64,000 bases of DNA from Rippkaea orientalis PCC 8801 (GTDB lineage: Bacteria; Cyanobacteriota; Cyanobacteriia; Cyanobacteriales; Microcystaceae), in NCBI RefSeq assembly GCF_000021805.1, contig NC_011726.1, positions 1,116,001 to 1,180,000 on the forward strand. Reading direction: 5' to 3'. The notes below the pieces were generated by a model. The model did not search any database. It was not told where the DNA came from and saw nothing but the letters and a program-made list of their open reading frames with translations. The translations under genes and the position numbers were made by a program. Positions 53,919-62,288 of the stretch are shown one piece after another (within the stretch, counting starts at the first letter, position 1; every line of letters starts with the position of its first letter).

Positions 53919-55292
53919 ATGTTAAAACTCAAACAATTATCTGGGATGTTAGGGATGATAGGGGCTATTACCATTCCATTAAACGCCCTAGCTAGTGAAT
54001 TAGTAGGACGGGCAGTCTTACCAGCCAATACCTTTGCCCCTGGCCCAACCTCAGGACAATTTATTACCCCTTCCAATGGGTTTACCCCTCCTTTTAGTGA
54101 TCAAGAACCCGTCCAAGGATTTTCGGCCATTTTACCCGGTCCGACTGCCAATACCTATCGAGTCATGGAAGATAATGGGTTTGGCAGTAAAGCTAATTCT
54201 GCTGACTCGGTGTTGCGTTTTTATACCATTGAAATTGACTTTAACACAGGAGAAGTTTTTCCAGCAGATTGGGAAACCGGAGCAAGACTTTCGAGCTTTA
54301 ATAGTGATAGTTATTTGCAACTTAATGATCGGGATAATCAAGCCGGATTTACCATTGTCGCTGATTTAACAAATTATCCTAATTCGGCTATTCCTGTTGA
54401 TCCCAACATTGTCAATAATCGGTGGTTAACGGGAGCCGATTTTGATATAGAATCCTTTCGTCAAGCCCCTGATGGGACATTTTGGGTAGGCGATGAATTT
54501 GGACCATTTCTCTTACATTTTGGCAGTGAAGGTCAGTTATTAGAAGCCCCCATTGAGATCCCTAATGTCCTAGGATTTGATAGCAATCCTTTGGTACAAT
54601 CCCCGGATAATCCTAATGTAACAACAGCCAATTTAGGGCGTTCTAGAGGATTTGAAGGAATGGCTATTAATCAGAGTGGAACTAAGCTTTATCCCTTGTT
54701 GGAAGGGTCTTTAACCTCCGATCCCGAACGCGATCGCCTATTAATTTATGAGTACGATTTATTGACCTCTGACTTTACGGGAAATGTCTTTTATTATCGT
54801 CTAGAAAACCCCACAGAAAGCGGACAAGCGATCGGAGACTTAACGGCTATTAGTGACACGGAATTTTTAGTCATTGAACGAGACGGAAAACAAGGCGATC
54901 CCAACAATCCATTATTTTCTGATCCAGCCGAATTTAAGCGAATTTATAAAATTGATATTACTCAGGTTGATCAAGAGGGATTTGTTGAAAAAGAATTGTT
55001 AGTGGATTTGTTAGCTATTTCCGATCCTAACAATCTTGGAGGTAATGGGACAACCAATGGAACATTTACCTTTCCTTTTGTCACTATTGAGGCTGTTTTA
55101 CCTATTGATAAAAATACCTTATTAGTGACCAATGATAATAACTTTCCCTTTAGTGTTGGGCGAACTCCAGGACAAGCTGATAACAACGAATTTATCTTAG
55201 TTTCGATCCCTTCTATCCCTGAGTCAAATTCATCGATTGGGTTGCTATTGTTAGGGGGTTTAGGATTAATTTTGATGATTAAAAAGTCTTAA
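53919..55292 (+). CDS. Phytase-like esterase domain protein with PEP-CTERM-like tail
   Basis: 457 residues. Signal peptide at about 1-26 (ITIPLNALAS). The 'esterase-like activity of phytase' domain is marked by PVQGFSAILPGPTANTYRVMEDNGFG, FDIESFRQAPDGTFWVGDEFGPFLLHF, RGFEGMAINQSGTKLYPLLEG, EFLVIERDGKQGD and TLLVTNDNNFPF. The C-terminus SIPESNSSIGLLLLGGLGLIL plus KKS has the shape of a PEP-CTERM signal but with PES in place of PEP. It is the third protein of this kind in the window, far from the other two, and has its own Pho-box-like site. Confidence 0.87.
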   Translation: MLKLKQLSGMLGMIGAITIPLNALASELVGRAVLPANTFAPGPTSGQFITPSNGFTPPFSDQEPVQGFSAILPGPTANTYRVMEDNGFGSKANSADSVLRFYTIEIDFNTGEVFPADWETGARLSSFNSDSYLQLNDRDNQAGFTIVADLTNYPNSAIPVDPNIVNNRWLTGADFDIESFRQAPDGTFWVGDEFGPFLLHFGSEGQLLEAPIEIPNVLGFDSNPLVQSPDNPNVTTANLGRSRGFEGMAINQSGTKLYPLLEGSLTSDPERDRLLIYEYDLLTSDFTGNVFYYRLENPTESGQAIGDLTAISDTEFLVIERDGKQGDPNNPLFSDPAEFKRIYKIDITQVDQEGFVEKELLVDLLAISDPNNLGGNGTTNGTFTFPFVTIEAVLPIDKNTLLVTNDNNFPFSVGRTPGQADNNEFILVSIPSIPESNSSIGLLLLGGLGLILMIKKS

Positions 55293-55316
55293 AACCCTCA
55301 TTTTTAAATCCTGCTA

Positions 55317-55333
55317 GGTGGGCATTGCCCACT
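55317..55333. repeat. GGTGGGCATTGCCCACT palindrome
   Basis: One mismatch from the perfect palindrome at 11102-11118; again 24 bases after a PEP-CTERM-type gene. Confidence 0.65.
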
Positions 55334-55450
55334 CTACGAAATAACTTTTCCGTCAATTTGCCAGCTTAAGGTGGCTTTTCCTCCTGCCTCTAACTGTCGG
55401 AGTAACCGAACCTCTTTTTTGCGATACTCACGGTTAAAGTCATTTTGCAT
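55334..55450 (-). CDS. 38-residue unknown ORF, possibly truncated
   Basis: From ATG 55450 to TAG 55334: NDFNREYRKKEVRLLRQLE and then AGGKATLSWQIDGKVIS. The content looks like a real protein N-terminus (charged helix, then a beta hairpin). The stop falls at the edge of the dispersed palindrome at 55317-55333, so a longer gene may have been cut by that repeat. No strong ribosome binding site is seen. Confidence 0.35.
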   Translation of the reverse strand: MQNDFNREYRKKEVRLLRQLEAGGKATLSWQIDGKVIS

Positions 55451-55527
55451 AATTTATGCTATCGTGGTCAGGTAATATAGCCAAACTATGAAAATTTAAG
55501 CTTTTTATTATTTTGAGGATAGATAGT

Positions 55528-55962
55528 ATGGTTCAAGCTAAAGAAGCGCGTAAACCCAAGACAGACACACCTGATATCACCACTATTACTTTTGCTCCCT
55601 CTCAGACTGGAATTGCCGCCACAGAGATACGGCCTTGGGGTTCCTTCACGACCTTAGAAGAGGGTCCAGGGTACAAAATTAAACGCATTGAAGTTAACCC
55701 TGGCCACCGTCTGAGTTTGCAAATGCACCACCATCGCAGTGAGCACTGGATCGTTGTATCAGGAACTGCTAAGGTCACTTGTGGGGATCATGAAGAAATT
55801 TTAGCGGCAAATCAATCAACTTATGTTCCTCAGTGTACTGCACATCGCTTAGAAAACCCAGGGGTGATTAAGTTAATCCTAATTGAAGTGCAAAATGGCG
55901 AATATTTAGGCGAAGACGACATTATTCGCTTTCAGGACGATTATGCACGTCATAAAGCTTAG
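55528..55962 (+). CDS. Cupin of the mannose-6-phosphate isomerase type II C-terminal family
   Basis: 144 residues from ATG 55528, with GAGGA nine bases upstream (a TTG at 55513 is less likely). The domain matches the isomerase half of bifunctional mannose-1-phosphate guanylyltransferase/isomerase: RPWGSFTTLEEGPGYKIKRIEVNPGHRLSLQMHHHRSEHWIVVSGTA, metal-binding histidines in LQMHHHRSEHW, and YVPQCTAHRLENPG. The guanylyltransferase half is absent. Expected to interconvert mannose-6-P and fructose-6-P for GDP-sugar and polysaccharide synthesis. A 27-bp palindrome follows. Confidence 0.9.
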   Translation: MVQAKEARKPKTDTPDITTITFAPSQTGIAATEIRPWGSFTTLEEGPGYKIKRIEVNPGHRLSLQMHHHRSEHWIVVSGTAKVTCGDHEEILAANQSTYVPQCTAHRLENPGVIKLILIEVQNGEYLGEDDIIRFQDDYARHKA

Positions 55963-55970
55963 ATAATCAT

Positions 55971-55997
55971 TGATGGGTGGGCAATGCTCACCCATCA
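55971..55997. terminator. 27-bp palindrome after the cupin gene
   Basis: TGATGGGTG and CACCCATCA flank GGCAATGCT, a related member of the GGTGGGCATTGCCCACC group with longer arms. It lies 9 bases after the stop and between convergent genes; no T-run follows. Confidence 0.5.
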
Positions 55998-56073
55998 ATC
56001 TATGACCTTCCTCTGTGAATGGGTAAACAGCGAGTTATTTTTTATACAAGACAATAACTATCCCGTGACGAAA

Positions 56074-56661
56074 CTACGTTATGAATCTCCGTACTTCTAG
56101 TAGAGAGATTGTTAGTTCGTCAAGCTTTTCTAAGACTTCTGCGCTATGAATAGCCGGAATTACGCCCAAAAACCGCTCCCGTAAAATACCATTAGGATCA
56201 ATTAAATAGGTATGTCGTAAGGACATTCCTGTTAAAAAAGAACCGTAGGTTTTACTCACTTTCCCTGTAGTATCGGCTAATAAAGGAAATTTTAATCCTT
56301 CTGAGTCACAAAATTCTGCATGAGAGTCAACATCGTCCACACTTACCCCTAAAATCTGGGCATTTCTTTCTTGATATTTGGGTAAATCTTGTTGAAATCT
56401 TTTAGCTTCTAAGGTACAACCTGGAGTAAAATCTTTGGGATAGAAATACAAAACTACCCATTGTCCTCGATAGTCTGAAAGACTGATTTCTCCTTCCCCA
56501 CTATTGGTCGGTAATGTAAATTCAGGTGCGGGTTCATTGAGAGGTGGTTGGGTTCCTCCTAATGCTAATGCAGGAGTTATCAAAAAGGAACTACTGAACA
56601 AGGTTAAACAAAGGGCTAAAAGCCATTTAAACAAAGAGCGTCGAGACATAATTGAAACCAT
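56074..56661 (-). CDS. Exported peroxiredoxin, PrxQ/BCP type
   Basis: 195 residues; ATG 56661 or, 12 bases on, ATG 56649 (MSRRSLFKWLLALCL). An N-terminal signal peptide ends near TPALALG, so the enzyme acts outside the cytoplasm, in the lumen or periplasm. The peroxidatic cysteine is in YPKDFTPGCTLEAKRF (C82). The resolving cysteine five residues on, usual in PrxQ, is missing (CTLEAKR); the only other mature-protein cysteine is C118 (HAEFCDSEG), so the enzyme may use a distant or no resolving cysteine. Reduces peroxides with thiol donors. Confidence 0.9.
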   Translation of the reverse strand: MVSIMSRRSLFKWLLALCLTLFSSSFLITPALALGGTQPPLNEPAPEFTLPTNSGEGEISLSDYRGQWVVLYFYPKDFTPGCTLEAKRFQQDLPKYQERNAQILGVSVDDVDSHAEFCDSEGLKFPLLADTTGKVSKTYGSFLTGMSLRHTYLIDPNGILRERFLGVIPAIHSAEVLEKLDELTISLLEVRRFIT

Positions 56662-56675
56662 TTTAAAATTCTACT

Positions 56676-56798
56676 TTATATAATTTTATACCAAATCTGG
56701 TTTTGAAAAGCTGATAATAAAAGTTCTTTTTCTCTGGGATGTTCAACACTTTTTTTCTTGAGATTTCTGACTTCTTCGTCTCCTAATTCTGATATTGC
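56676..56798 (-). pseudogene. Possible 40-codon gene remnant
   Basis: Between queE and prxQ the minus strand has an open stretch without an ATG, reading ISELGDEEVRNLKKKSVEHP and REKELLLSAFQNQIWYKII to a TAA. It is preceded in frame by TAA. The protein-like content suggests the tail of a lost gene, but the evidence is thin. Confidence 0.25.
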
Positions 56799-56819
56799 TT
56801 AAGAATTTTAAAAGCATAG

Positions 56820-57437
56820 CTAACTCACCCCTAAAAATTTATGAACTTGTAAACTAATTCGCCAGTCCGGATGGTGTAAAACATAATCAAAAATTAGCTG
56901 TTGACTTTCGGGAGTATTCCATTCAGGTTGTAAATATTTAATCGTTTTTAGGGGGACTTGTGCTGCTTGGTGCTCAGCCCATTGTAAATCTTCTTGCGAA
57001 GTAATGACTACTTTTAATTCATCAACCTGCGGATAGATACTTTCATGGGGGAGTTTAAAGGGTTTAGGAGAAAACGTCACCCAGTCGAATTGTCCACTAA
57101 ACGGATGACTCCCAGAGGTTTCCAAATGAACACGCAACCCTAACCCCCGTAATTGCGCCGTTAAGGGGTCTAAATTGTGCATGAGGGGTTCTCCCCCGGT
57201 AATAATAACAATGGCGGGATTTGCCCGTTTAGCAGCCTCTCCTAACGCTTCTAGGGACTGTTGGGGATAGGGTTGAACCGGCCAAGACTCTTTTTGATCA
57301 CACCAGGGACAATGGACATCACATCCAGCTAGTCGAATGAAAAACGCATTCACTCCCATCCAGACCCCTTCTCCTTGGATTGAGTGAAAGGTTTCTACAA
57401 TAGGATAGGTAATAGTGGTCAAGGCGATCGCTTTCAT
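56820..57437 (-). CDS. queE: 7-carboxy-7-deazaguanine synthase
   Basis: Radical SAM enzyme in queuosine/7-deazaguanine synthesis, converting carboxy-tetrahydropterin to CDG. 205 residues. The N-terminal FHSIQGEGVWMGVNAFFIRLAGCDVHCPWCD has the cluster-binding C-x3-C-x2-C motif, and VIITGGEPLMHNL is the SAM-binding GGEP motif. The rest (LETSGSHPF, WVTFSPKPFKL, ELKVVI) follows the QueE pattern. Stand-alone here. Confidence 0.93.
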   Translation of the reverse strand: MKAIALTTITYPIVETFHSIQGEGVWMGVNAFFIRLAGCDVHCPWCDQKESWPVQPYPQQSLEALGEAAKRANPAIVIITGGEPLMHNLDPLTAQLRGLGLRVHLETSGSHPFSGQFDWVTFSPKPFKLPHESIYPQVDELKVVITSQEDLQWAEHQAAQVPLKTIKYLQPEWNTPESQQLIFDYVLHHPDWRISLQVHKFLGVS

Positions 57438-57558
57438 TAACAGGGTATAGGATATAAGGGTATGGGGACGATAAAATTAAGCTGTCCCTTTCTTATTATG
57501 AACGTTGTTCCTAAAATCTGACTATTTTTCTACTCAAACACTCTAACTATTCACTCAA

Positions 57559-58614
57559 ATGACTTATCGTTTCCTGAAATTTTTAATGGGTTTTCCCCTA
57601 TTAATAATAGGATTAATCGGTTGTCAGTTAATCGAAAAGATACCTAGCTTTGAGGAAACCCCAATAACCACTATTACTGAAAACCCAAGGCCATCGAGTG
57701 TTATCGATCCCAGTTTTTTAGAAGGTATTGAACAAGCTACCTATCGAGAAGTTAATAAATATAGGCTGTCTCGTGGTCTATCTCCCCTAAAATTCAACCC
57801 TCAAATCAGTCAACAAGCGAGGATTCATAGCGAAAGAATGGCTGCTGGAATTATTGACTTAGGTCATGATCAATTGGCTGAAAGACTCAAGATTATTAGC
57901 ATTACCACTCCCCACCAGAAAGCCGTCGAAAATTTAGCCGTTCATCAAAATGAAAATGCCCCGGTTCAAGAATCTCTAAAAACTTGGCTTAATGATCCCA
58001 CGCATCGCCGAAATATTGAAGGAGACTTTGATACAACCGGGATTGGTGTGGCTCAAAATAGCGAAGGAAAATATTATTTTACGCAAATTTTTCTCAAAGA
58101 AACTCCTTCTTTAATTTCCCAAGATCCCAATTTAGAGTTAACTAAATCTCCCCTTCCTTGGGAAAACCGAGATATCCTTTTAGAAAAAGCAAAAGCCCCA
58201 CAATTAGGAGGAGAAACCCTCATTTCTTTGGAGGAAAAAATTCATCAAAGGGTTAACGAATATCGTCGGTCTAAAAATTTGCCTCCCTTACAAATGAATG
58301 CTCAAATTAGTTATGTTGCTAGACTTCATAGTCAAGATATGGCTCAAAAAATGGCTAAGTTTAGTCATGATGGGTTTGAAGGGAGGGCAAAAGCAATTGA
58401 AGTGACAATTCCTTATCAATCAGTAGCGGAGAATTTAGCCTATCTTAAAGGATATCCTGATCTAGTTTCAACGGCAGTACAAGGGTGGATTAATAGTCCA
58501 GGCCACCGTAAAGCAATGGAAGGTAATTTTAATTTAACGGGGGTTGGTATTGCGAAAAATGCCGAAGGAGAATATTATTTTACACAGCTTTTTGTTCTAG
58601 AACGTAAACCGTAA
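57559..58614 (+). CDS. Double CAP/SCP domain lipoprotein
   Basis: 351 residues. Signal with lipobox (GLIGC, C22), so probably a membrane-attached lipoprotein. Two CAP domains in tandem: about 55-175 (EVNKYRLSRGLSPLKFNPQISQQARIHSERMA, NLAVHQN, WLNDPTHRRNIEGDFDTTGIGVA) and about 230-350 (RVNEYRRSKNLPPLQMNAQISYVARLHSQDMA, FSHDGFEGRAKA, NLAYLKG, WINSPGHRKAMEGNFNLTGVGIA). The second retains the His of SHDGF and HR of GHRK; the first has GHDQ and THRR. Such domains in bacteria have no agreed function. The RNase D-like gene follows by 11 bases. Confidence 0.9.
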   Translation: MTYRFLKFLMGFPLLIIGLIGCQLIEKIPSFEETPITTITENPRPSSVIDPSFLEGIEQATYREVNKYRLSRGLSPLKFNPQISQQARIHSERMAAGIIDLGHDQLAERLKIISITTPHQKAVENLAVHQNENAPVQESLKTWLNDPTHRRNIEGDFDTTGIGVAQNSEGKYYFTQIFLKETPSLISQDPNLELTKSPLPWENRDILLEKAKAPQLGGETLISLEEKIHQRVNEYRRSKNLPPLQMNAQISYVARLHSQDMAQKMAKFSHDGFEGRAKAIEVTIPYQSVAENLAYLKGYPDLVSTAVQGWINSPGHRKAMEGNFNLTGVGIAKNAEGEYYFTQLFVLERKP

Positions 58615-58625
58615 CCCTTAAACAA

Positions 58626-59258
58626 ATGACTCAATTAGAGAATTTTCAAGTCTGCGATCGCGATCTATCTGATGAAACCTTATCTCGTTATTTAGCAGCG
58701 ACTGCTATCGCGGTAGATACAGAAACCATGGGGTTAATTCCTCAACGCGATCGCCTTTGTTTAGTTCAATTATGCGATCCTAGTGGATTTGTTACCGCTA
58801 TTCGCATCGAACGAGGACAAAAAGAAGCCCCCAAGTTAAAACAACTAATGGAAGCTAAAACTATTCTAAAAGTTTTCCATTATGCGCGGTTTGATGTGGC
58901 TCAATTGCGTTATCATTTTGGCATTGAAACCCAACCGATTTTTTGTACAAAAATTGCTAGTAAATTAGCGCGTACCTATACCAGTTCCCACGGACTAAAA
59001 AGTTTAGTACAGGAATTAGAAGGGATTGAATTAGATAAAACTTCCCAAAGTTCAGACTGGGGAAATTCGGCTAATTTATCCGTAGCACAATTAAGTTATG
59101 CAGCCAATGATGTTCGGTATTTAATCCCTGCAAAAGAGAAATTAATCACGATGTTACAACGGGAAGAAAGATGGCAATTAGCTGAGCAATGTTTTAATTG
59201 TATTCCGGTTTTTGTTTCTTTAGATCTTGAACAATACAAAGATATTTTTGAACATTAA
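58626..59258 (+). CDS. RNase D-like 3'-5' exonuclease
   Basis: 210 residues of the DEDDy exonuclease superfamily. Motifs: Exo I AIAVDTETMGL (D, E), Exo II KVFHYARFDVAQL (D), and Exo III LSYAANDVRYLIPAKEKL (Y and D). No HRDC domain, so shorter than E. coli RNase D, as common in cyanobacteria. Probably trims the 3' ends of small RNAs or tRNA precursors. Directly downstream of the CAP gene (11 bases). Confidence 0.92.
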   Translation: MTQLENFQVCDRDLSDETLSRYLAATAIAVDTETMGLIPQRDRLCLVQLCDPSGFVTAIRIERGQKEAPKLKQLMEAKTILKVFHYARFDVAQLRYHFGIETQPIFCTKIASKLARTYTSSHGLKSLVQELEGIELDKTSQSSDWGNSANLSVAQLSYAANDVRYLIPAKEKLITMLQREERWQLAEQCFNCIPVFVSLDLEQYKDIFEH

Positions 59259-59439
59259 AATATCAAAATAGACCCAAGTTAATCTTCAACCCAAAATTAA
59301 CTCAGTCTTGATTAAGCTTGTTATAATCCTATGAAAGATCCCTTGACTCTCAATTTTTTTAGTCAAATAGGTTCAAAAAGTCATAGGTTCGCGTTACGAT
59401 AATAACAGGAATTGAATTAATGACCAACAGAGGTTGACA

Positions 59440-59679
59440 ATGGAAACGATGGAACTCACTCCTGATAACGTTGAAACAGTCTTAGATGAAATGCGACCCT
59501 ACTTGATGGCTGATGGAGGTAACGTGGAACTGGTAGAACTTGATGGGCCAGTGGTTAAACTCCGTTTGCAAGGAGCCTGTGGTTCTTGTCCCAGTTCAAC
59601 CATGACCCTGAGAATGGGAATTGAACGACGCTTAAGAGAAATGATTCCTGAAATTGCAGAAGTCGAACAAGTTTTGTAG
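59440..59679 (+). CDS. NifU-like Fe-S cluster carrier (Nfu)
   Basis: 79 residues from ATG 59440 (a TTG two codons earlier is possible). This is the stand-alone NifU C-terminal domain: [25 protein letters not shown] and the cluster-binding CGSC motif in [14 protein letters not shown] (C47, C50), then [16 protein letters not shown]. It matches cyanobacterial NfuA, the essential carrier that delivers [4Fe-4S] clusters to photosystem I and others. A hairpin terminator follows. Confidence 0.95.
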   Translation: METMELTPDNVETVLDEMRPYLMADGGNVELVELDGPVVKLRLQGACGSCPSSTMTLRMGIERRLREMIPEIAEVEQVL

Positions 59680-59688
59680 GCTCACCTC

Positions 59689-59725
59689 GGAAAAGCCCCA
59701 AACACCAACTCAATAGGGCTTTTCC
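59689..59725 (+). terminator. Hairpin terminator after nfu
   Basis: GGAAAAGCCC (59689-59698) and GGGCTTTTCC (59716-59725) form a perfect 10-bp stem around 17 bases; the T-run is inside the stem's 3' arm. Confidence 0.65.
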
Positions 59726-59773
59726 AGTCATATCAAAAAATTATCAGAAAAATAGTAAATTTTTGCTTAAGAA

Positions 59774-60082
59774 ATGACTTTTTTGCGATCGCGGACTTTT
59801 TACTTTACCTTAATTAAAATTCTCTCTACCATTTTGATTCTTGGGGCAATTGTCTGGGAATTATTGAATCTTTATTTTAACCTTATCGAACTTAATAATC
59901 TTCATCGTTTTGAACTCATTTTTTGGGGAGAACGTTGTGCCGTATTTATTCATTTCATTGAAGGAATTATAGCCGGTTATTGGGCTTTTTTAAGCCAGAA
60001 AAATCCAATTAAATATGGAGTTTACACTTTTTTGGTGGGGACAGTTGGCTTATTAGAGTTAAAATCTAAGCAACTTAACTAA
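59774..60082 (+). CDS. Small membrane protein of unknown function
   Basis: 102 residues with about three membrane segments: 11-35 (LIKILSTILILGAIVWELLNLYF), 50-72 (ERCAVFIHFIEGIIAGYWAFL) and 78-96 (YGVYTFLVGTVGLLEL). No conserved motif that I recognise. It is 20 bases upstream of the YccF gene on the same strand and probably cotranscribed. Confidence 0.6.
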   Translation: MTFLRSRTFYFTLIKILSTILILGAIVWELLNLYFNLIELNNLHRFELIFWGERCAVFIHFIEGIIAGYWAFLSQKNPIKYGVYTFLVGTVGLLELKSKQLN

Positions 60083-60102
60083 TCGCATCAGAGGCTTAGG
60101 TT

Positions 60103-60471
60103 ATGAGTTTGCTCGGCAATATTATCTGGCTCATTTTTGGGGGATTTCTCGCCGGACTTGGCTATATTTTAGGCGGAATTTTAATTTGTCTGACCATTAT
60201 TGGCATTCCTTTTGGACAACAGGCCATTAAACTCGGAATAGCGACGATGACTCCTTTTGGCCGGGAAATTGTGGTAACTGAATCTGCCGGAACCGTACTC
60301 AATACAATTTTTAACATTATTTGGGTCATTGTTGTAGGTTGGAGTATTGCTTTAGCTCATTTAATGGGAGGATTAACCTTAGCCATCACCATTATTGGTA
60401 TTCCCTTTGCTTTACAGCATTTTAAGCTAATTCCCTTAGCTTTATTTCCCTTTGGTCGAGAACTCAGATAA
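60103..60471 (+). CDS. YccF domain membrane protein
   Basis: 122 residues. Two copies of the YccF (DUF307) motif: NIIWLIFGGFLAGLGYILGGILICLTIIGIPFGQQAIKLG with ATMTPFGREIV, and NIIWVIVVGWSIALAHLMGGLTLAITIIGIPFALQHFKL with ALFPFGREL. Inner-membrane protein; role unknown. Confidence 0.92.
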   Translation: MSLLGNIIWLIFGGFLAGLGYILGGILICLTIIGIPFGQQAIKLGIATMTPFGREIVVTESAGTVLNTIFNIIWVIVVGWSIALAHLMGGLTLAITIIGIPFALQHFKLIPLALFPFGRELR

Positions 60472-60684
60472 GCCATTGATGGGGGAACAATTCGCGGTCT
60501 ATCTTCTTCTGAGTCCAAAGCAAGCATCATGACTCCTCATTAGGTCTGCTTTTTTCTACTTAATTCCACTTCTCTCTTAAAGTCTAAATCTCTAAAAGCC
60601 TGAATTTACAAGGGTTCTGGGACTGACATCACCCTCACTTACCCCCTAAGATAAGGGTAACAAGAGAAAAGAGAGGAACTCAAG

Positions 60685-60882
60685 ATGTTATCCGCTACTA
60701 CCAACACCACTACCTTTGTCCGCAACTACCTAATTCTCGCTATTACCGTTATGGTGATGAGTTCTGGATTAGTCGAAAGCTTTTATAATCCTAATCGATT
60801 GAGTCAACAAAATCGTCTTGATAATTATGGTCGCTACATCAGTGCAGGGTTAGTTGCTCATGCACAAACTTTAGGACGTTAG
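60685..60882 (+). CDS. Small protein of unknown function, one hydrophobic segment
   Basis: 65 residues, with AGAGGAA eight bases before the ATG and a good terminator after it, which argues for a real gene. One hydrophobic stretch at about 14-32 (YLILAITVMVMSSGLVESF) may be a signal anchor; the rest (NPNRLSQQNRLDNYGRYISAG) is polar. Family not recognised. Confidence 0.6.
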   Translation: MLSATTNTTTFVRNYLILAITVMVMSSGLVESFYNPNRLSQQNRLDNYGRYISAGLVAHAQTLGR

Positions 60883-60913
60883 TTGATAACTCATCGTAAT
60901 ATTTCTCTTGCTG

Positions 60914-60940
60914 CTCCCTAGAACCCTAGGGAGTTTTTTA
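60914..60940 (+). terminator. Intrinsic terminator
   Basis: CTCCCTAG, loop AACC, CTAGGGAG, then TTTTTTA: a textbook rho-independent terminator for the small gene ending at 60882. Confidence 0.9.
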
Positions 60941-60996
60941 TTAATATAAGGCTATAAGAAAATAGGATTGTAATAACTAGAAATAAATTGTCTATC

Positions 60997-61236
60997 ATGA
61001 CAGAAGAAAGCAGACTTGATAAACTCGAAAAGATTGTATAATCTAATACTCGTGCGATAGAAACTTTAGCTAATGAATGGCAAAAAGATCGCAATCGTTT
61101 TTATGAAGCTATGACTAGGGTAGCAGGAACCCAAGCAACCTTTTGGGAAATTCAATCGGATTATTATCGACAATTAGAAGAAATCGATAAAAGACAAGGG
61201 GATATCATCGAAAATCCTCAAACGCTTAACCGATAA
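60997..61236 (+). pseudogene. 79-codon gene with an in-frame stop
   Basis: From ATG 60997 the frame reads TEESRLDKLEKIV, then TAA at 61039-61041, then SNTRAIETLANEWQKDRNRF and VAGTQATFWEIQSDYYRQLEEIDKRQGDIIE to TAA 61234. The stop replaces what was likely a glutamine (CAA). The protein would have been a small helical, coiled-coil-like protein of the kind often found next to DUF-type cyanobacterial genes. Family not recognised. Confidence 0.6.
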
Positions 61237-61260
61237 AAATCCTTAATTATCCCAGAATAA

Positions 61261-62139
61261 TTAGGACTTATTTTTATTACGAAAACGAGGATTAAACATC
61301 TCGCTAACCCCTTCCCCAATAAACGATAATCCCACTACCATTAGCGTCATAGCTAACCCTGGAAAAAGCGTCGTCCACCAAATTCCCGTTGATAAATCTG
61401 CTAACGCTTCTTTAAGATCATGTCCCCATTCAGGCACTTCTTCAGGTAATCCTAACCCCAAAAATCCTAACCCTCCTAAGACTAAAATGGCATCGGCTGC
61501 ATTGAGGGTAAAAAGAACCGGAACACTTTGAATAACATTCAAGAATAAATAACGCGATAAAACTCTAGTTGTTGTTGCACCCATCGCTTTAGCAGCTTCG
61601 ATAAATAATTCTGTTTTAACACTGGTAGTATGGTTACGAACAATGCGATAATATTGAGGAATATAAGCAATACTTACTGCGATCGCAACATTCAAAATCC
61701 CGCGTCCTAAGACAAAGGCTAAAGTAATCGATAATAATAATCCAGGGATAGTATAAATGGTATCCATTAAAAATAACAAAATCCGATCAACTTTCCCTCC
61801 CAAATAGCCACTAATTAACCCCAAAGGAACCCCAATGATCATCGATAATAGCGTGGCTAAAACGACCACTTTTAAGGCAGCTTGGGAACCCCATAACGTC
61901 CGAGAAAACACATCATAACCTCTCACATTTGTCCCGAACCAATGGGAAAAATTAGGGGTTTCTAAGGGAACATTGCTTAATAAATCCGTCGGATCTTGTA
62001 ATAAACCAACCTGTTGTAATACAGGAGCAAACAAAGCAATAATAATAAAAGTAATCGTTATCCCTAGTCCTAGCCACATTAAGCGTTGTGACAGAGTAGG
62101 GGAAGCTAAACGGGGTAAGGATAGTTTAGAAAGAGCCAT
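61261..62139 (-). CDS. ABC transporter permease, DppC/OppC type
   Basis: 292 residues. An N-terminal helix with the preceding OppC-type domain, the periplasmic segment with HWFGTNVRGYDVFSRTLWGSQAALKV (the usual LGTD-x-GRDVFSR block), and five further helices. The EAA loop that contacts the ATPase is EAAKAMGATTTRVLSRYLF. The binding protein, ATPase and partner permease are not in this window, as usual for scattered cyanobacterial dipeptide-type transporters. Substrate may be peptides or nickel; not readable. Confidence 0.9.
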   Translation of the reverse strand: MALSKLSLPRLASPTLSQRLMWLGLGITITFIIIALFAPVLQQVGLLQDPTDLLSNVPLETPNFSHWFGTNVRGYDVFSRTLWGSQAALKVVVLATLLSMIIGVPLGLISGYLGGKVDRILLFLMDTIYTIPGLLLSITLAFVLGRGILNVAIAVSIAYIPQYYRIVRNHTTSVKTELFIEAAKAMGATTTRVLSRYLFLNVIQSVPVLFTLNAADAILVLGGLGFLGLGLPEEVPEWGHDLKEALADLSTGIWWTTLFPGLAMTLMVVGLSFIGEGVSEMFNPRFRNKNKS

Positions 62140-62288
62140 AGAAATTAAAATCAGTAGCCACTTTTAGGGATGTTCAGTTTACATAAATCAATCGCCAATT
62201 TACTATACTCGAAATGGGCATAAAATTGGTTATGCTAAGATAAACTAGAAAACTAGCCCAACTCATCGCCAACTTTCCTGTATCTTGC

